Shown: positions 56,295-60,000 of the stretch, in pieces | Position numbering within the stretch: position 1 is the first letter of the stretch | Layout of the letters: the number at the start of each line of letters is the position of its first letter | Assembly: GCF_932526225.1 (NCBI RefSeq) | Contig: NC_064047.1 | Location: 7,069,501-7,129,500, forward strand | DNA from: Nematostella vectensis | Lineage: Eukaryota > Cnidaria > Anthozoa > Actiniaria > Edwardsiidae | Direction: 5' to 3' | DNA length: 60,000 nucleotides | The notes under the pieces: model-generated | Told to the model about the DNA's origin: nothing | Database searches by the model: none | The model's input: only the letters and a program-made list of their open reading frames with translations | Translations under genes and position numbers: made by a program

Positions 56295-58870
56295 CTCAAG
56301 GGAAATTAGAATTACAATTCAATCAGCAAACAGAATAAATCAAGCAATCCTTTAAATAAAAAGCTTGTGGTTTTAAAAAGCAAATAATCAGAGAGAAGAC
56401 CAATAAACCAAAAACTAAAAAGATTAATTTCTGGATTAAATTTTACCAATGAAAGAAAATGGCAAACAATAGCCAGTGAAGAAAAAAATATTAAAATGAA
56501 TTGACTTTTTACTTCTGATGAAACAATCTTGTCATCAATTTTATATAAAAATGATTCAAGCCTCTTACGCTATGTCCTCCCTTAAATTGTAAATGAAAAA
56601 AGGTCAAATACTGTACTAAATTAAAGAAAAAAATTCTAAATTTCATATCTTAATTTATGTATCTATGTAAAGTACTATCTAGATTTATAGCTGAAATAAA
56701 ATAAGATAACTAAGAGTCTAGATGGATACTTTTTGGATTCTAAAACTACTGGCAAAAATTGAATTTTTCTATCTCTAGTGTGTGCTAAAAGCAAAAAATA
56801 TGTTAAACACAGATCACCTTAAATTAAAAGGGTACAATTATATTCATCAAATAATGCATTTACACCAGCTTTAGGCACTATAATATATTTCTAATCTCCC
56901 CATGTGTACAAATAGCAATAAAAAGAGGGTTTTATTTAACAATTTTCACAGCAACAATTTTATATAATTCTCTTTTATTTTTTTGGTCATGAGCCATGCC
57001 AGGCATGAGGTAATAATTTGTTCTTTCATTTGTGTCAGATTATCCCCTGCAGTGGTAACAAAGAACTATTCTATTATTATGTTTCATTCACTTTTGATAG
57101 AAGAATATAAAGTTTAGTTTGAGTAAACAGGAACCCTTGGGGGATAAACTATTCTATTCATTGCAAAAAAATAAACAAGGGAGAGTTCAAAGGAGGGGAA
57201 TTATCAGCTGCAGCCAGACAATTAATGTTTTAATTAGAGAGTGACAGATGCCACAAACCTGTAAAATTTCCCATTTAGTCCTTGTACAAGGGTGTGAAAG
57301 ATACTGATCATCAATAAGGAAGGGTAAGACAGTGAAAACTGAAAATACTGTTTCCTAATACATCACACAAACAGAAAAAACTCAAACTATAAAATAATGT
57401 TTTTTTTTAAGAAGTTTCCACAAAGGAAAGTATCCCTTTAATTTTTTGCAAATTAAAAGAATTGAGAGTCAAGAAATCAAGACAAGACAGAACATTACTG
57501 AGTAATGTTAAGTTTTACAGTTTAAATTTATAATAATGGAATTCACTAAATTACTGGAGAATGTTCTCTAAACAGCAGAATAAAGCAGGGAGGGAAAAAT
57601 CACTTTGAAGAGTAAAATATGTATACTGTAATATGTAATCATAGGCTGTTAACTATTTTACTATTATTGTAAAATAGTTTAGTGCTTAAGGTAAGCTTTC
57701 TGAAACCTTTTGATTTTTCTAGCCATTTTTCACTTATCAGAAACTTTCACAAATTTGATTTTTTTACATCTATGTTTTGTATTAATTTCACATAAAATAA
57801 ATAAGGCAGTAGATTGAGCCATAGAGGACCACATTAAAAAATGTACAACATCCTACAAAAGTGGTAAGAACCACACACAATAAACAAAATAAGGTATTTT
57901 ATCCAAAAGTCATTAATCTAGAGGGCGTATTTGGCTGTAACTGTTTCCTGAGTGTTAATGACTTTGAGTGTGGTTGATCTAATCACAGGATATTAAAGAT
58001 ATACTTTAATTACAAACTGTATAAAAGTCTCAAAAAAACTAGGCACATAGTACAGGGGATGGTTTTGCAAATAGGAAATGCTTACTTTGGTTGCTTTTTA
58101 ATTGTAAACACTGTACAAAATTGGTATACCATTGATTTTCTCTGAGGTGTTTTCTCCATCAAATATCAACAAACAGCAAATCAAATTTTGTTGACACTAT
58201 CCCAGATAGTATCATGAGAATGGGAATGCATTATCATTTTCAAATATCAAACAACAACAAAAATTACTTCCCATGAATTCCATTTGGGATTAATACTGTC
58301 TAAGAAATTTTTTTTTGACAGAATATAAGAGAATTATCTAGCACAAGTAATTGTGAGTAATTTTTAAATTGATTACCCCTTTGTACACAGCCAAAAACAT
58401 TTGAGACAAAAATTATAAAAATTATTAAATAGATTTACATTTCTTATTCCATTTTCTTTCAGACCATTTTATGAAAGAAAAAATGAGAGAGAAAATGTTT
58501 AAACATCTATTATAAAGTATTAGAAATATTGTGCAAGTTTTTCAATATAAAAAAGTTCCCTGTAAATGTGAACTGTAAGTACTTATCTTATAAGTTATTT
58601 CCAAAACTACTTTGTCACAAGGATAAATTTGTTAACACTTTCTTTTCAAAATTGAGAAAGAAGTGCTGTGAAATAATTACATAGAAGTCTAAGTATAAAT
58701 CTAATAGAAAAAAGGTCAATCAGTATAATGAGAAACTCAGCACATCCTTCCTGGTGTTATATCGCCATAGCAATGATGACAGTCTTAAATACAGAGGAGG
58801 TGTTAATTAACTGTATCTCATTGTCTTATCATAATAGCATGGATAGCATGTATTGGCTGAGTTGATTGTA
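56295..58870. other. no gene recognised apart from one weak exon candidate
   Basis: AT-rich sequence with no RING-like cysteine pattern on the minus strand. It could hold the RNF17 5' end or its first intron. Apart from the candidate exon at 57,259-57,303 nothing is supported. Confidence 0.5.
57259..57303 (-). CDS. RNF17: candidate upstream RNF17 exon
   Basis: A 45-base phase 0-0 exon (YLSHPCTRTKWEILQ) between an acceptor with a fair pyrimidine tract (ending GATCAG) and a GTTTGT donor. It would join EGIVQLLQ in frame. The HPC could be the end of a RING, but the rest of a RING was not found in 57.3-58.9 kb. It may be chance. Confidence 0.3.
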
Positions 58871-58876
58871 TTCTTC

Positions 58877-58884
58877 TATATAAA
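58877..58884 (+). promoter_or_regulatory. TATA box of the cysteine-rich peptide gene
   Basis: TATATAAA about 80 bases before a splice donor (AAAG then GTAAGA, 58,964/58,965). A 5' untranslated exon of roughly 58,910-58,964 would splice to the coding exon at 59,651. Confidence 0.6.
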
Positions 58885-59650
58885 GGAGACCAAAGTAGGA
58901 AGACTAAAGTAAAAGGTCTTTGATCGCAAGGAATACAGAAACACAAGAGCAAGAGGTTAAAAAGGTAAGAATTTCAATGATGGTTTTATTTTAACCTTAA
59001 TGTTCCAAACTTTATCTTTCAGTGTGTGTTTGCATAAAATTGAAAAGTTTAAGTATCCCCTTGCACATTTGAAGATTTATACAATTGAACTGTCACATTT
59101 ATTTAATAATCTAAATTGCTCTGTCTGATGATCTGATTCAGGCAGGAATCTGCACTACTAATTATCAGCTAAATAACATTTTATAGTATACAGACAAAAA
59201 ATGAGATCTTTTTAGAATTAATTTGTAAAGCCAAAAGAAAAGTCCTGGATGTTCTAAAGGGTTGTTTAATTTATGAAAACTTTATACTTCCAAGCCCTTA
59301 ATTGCCTTCCCCTAAGAACAAGCATAATGATTAAAGCCACACCTGGATTACTATTAAAAGTACATAGATTTAAATACAGGCTTCTTAAAGCAGTTTATAA
59401 CCTTATCAAGTATTCCTTATAGAAAAAAGCAACAACAAAAAAGGAGGAAGACCATCGCAACAAGCAACTGATAAAGGTACAGTAGGACACTTAGGATCAC
59501 ACCCCCTAAAATGGACTAGCCCAATCCACTAGCAAGGCAATAAATGACATAAAGGGAGATGGCATAATCATCTTAACAGTTAAATATGAATTTAGAATTG
59601 GATTAAAAACCATTATCATCATCAATATCATATTATCGTTGTTATTCCAG

Positions 59651-59848
59651 ATGGCTTCAAGACTGGCTCTCCTACTGCTATTTCTATCTATGACAGCCCC
59701 CACCATTCAAGCATGTGACACAGGTTGTGCTTCGGCGTGTGAAACAGGGGATTACTATATTTGCAGACAGTCCTGTACTGGTGATGACTGTTATGTCTGC
59801 AATGGCATCCTAGAGAACTGTCTAGCAACTTGTGGTTGCACAAAGTGA
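59651..59848 (+). CDS. secreted peptide with ten cysteines, 65 residues
   Basis: A single coding exon whose ATG follows the acceptor TTATTCCAG directly; the 5' untranslated exon lies about 690 bases upstream after a TATA box. Residues 1-21 form a clear signal peptide (MASRLALLLLFLSMTAPTIQ, cut near QA/C). The mature part has about 44 residues and ten cysteines, enough for five disulphides, spaced C-x3-C-x3-C-x7-C-x3-C-x4-C-x2-C-x6-C-x3-C-x1-C, and is acidic to neutral. There is no propeptide or dibasic site. Such small Cys-rich peptides in cnidarians include nematocyst or gland products, antimicrobial peptides and signalling peptides; the sequence does not show which, and I do not recognise the family. 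The gene is complete, with ATTAAA as the likely poly(A) signal at 59,890-59,895. Confidence 0.85.
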   Translation: MASRLALLLLFLSMTAPTIQACDTGCASACETGDYYICRQSCTGDDCYVCNGILENCLATCGCTK

Positions 59849-59889
59849 TGATTTATGATGAATTTTGAGCTGTATAATGCATGACAGAA

Positions 59890-59895
59890 ATTAAA
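59890..59895 (+). terminator. poly(A) signal ATTAAA
   Basis: It lies 42 bases after the TGA of the cysteine-rich peptide gene. This is the common single-base variant of AATAAA. Confidence 0.5.
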
Positions 59896-60000
59896 ATCAA
59901 ATTAATGTAATCATAAACTTTGTCAAACTCTTCATTGTCTTTGGTATCTATCTGCCATGCAAGCGTGAGGCATTGAATGCTTAGGGGTGCTTTGAGCCCA

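Noticed and set aside
57311-58870. RING finger exon expected for RNF17
   Set aside because: Searched by eye on the minus strand for paired Cys-x2-Cys patterns and found none. The RING may lie beyond the window, be absent, or be too diverged to see.

Overview
This is a eukaryotic nuclear window, very probably from a cnidarian (inference; a sea anemone of the Nematostella type would fit). It is AT-rich, its genes are split into many short GT-AG exons, and the introns are filled with minisatellites and small non-autonomous DNA transposons. There are no bacterial features. Two genes are recognised with confidence, both on the minus strand, and two small genes are supported on the plus strand.

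Layout. 1-3.2 kb is nested repeat DNA. 3.3-4.2 kb (+) holds a two-exon gene for an unrecognised 115-residue protein. It converges tail-to-tail with RPF2 (4.56-11.36 kb, -), whose ten exons join without a frame break into a 303-residue Brix-domain ribosome assembly factor. 11.4-20.1 kb is mostly repeats: a 2 kb 21-bp minisatellite that ends at a possible terminal exon, a tandem array split by an inserted element, and a 31-bp array. 20.2-56.3 kb (-) is one large gene of at least 33 exons, the orthologue of RNF17/TDRD4 (Qin/Kumo in Drosophila), a piRNA-pathway Tudor protein. Its visible order is RING-to-B-box linker, B-box 1, B-box 2, coiled coil, four extended Tudor domains and a low-complexity tail, about 1,500 residues in all. 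The RING exon was not found, so the 5' end is incomplete. 58.9-59.9 kb (+) is a compact gene for a secreted peptide with ten cysteines.

The genes do not form one pathway. RPF2 is a housekeeping nucleolar factor, RNF17 acts in germline transposon silencing, and the last gene makes a secreted peptide. The most notable features are the TRIM-like N-terminus of RNF17 with an atypical second B-box, four Tudor domains that all keep their cage residues while one Tudor seen in the vertebrate protein is absent, a probable GC-AG intron, six minisatellite arrays plus inverted-repeat elements inside the introns of this transposon-silencing gene, and a 1.56 kb GAGT array with (GGGT)n blocks in its first Tudor domain.
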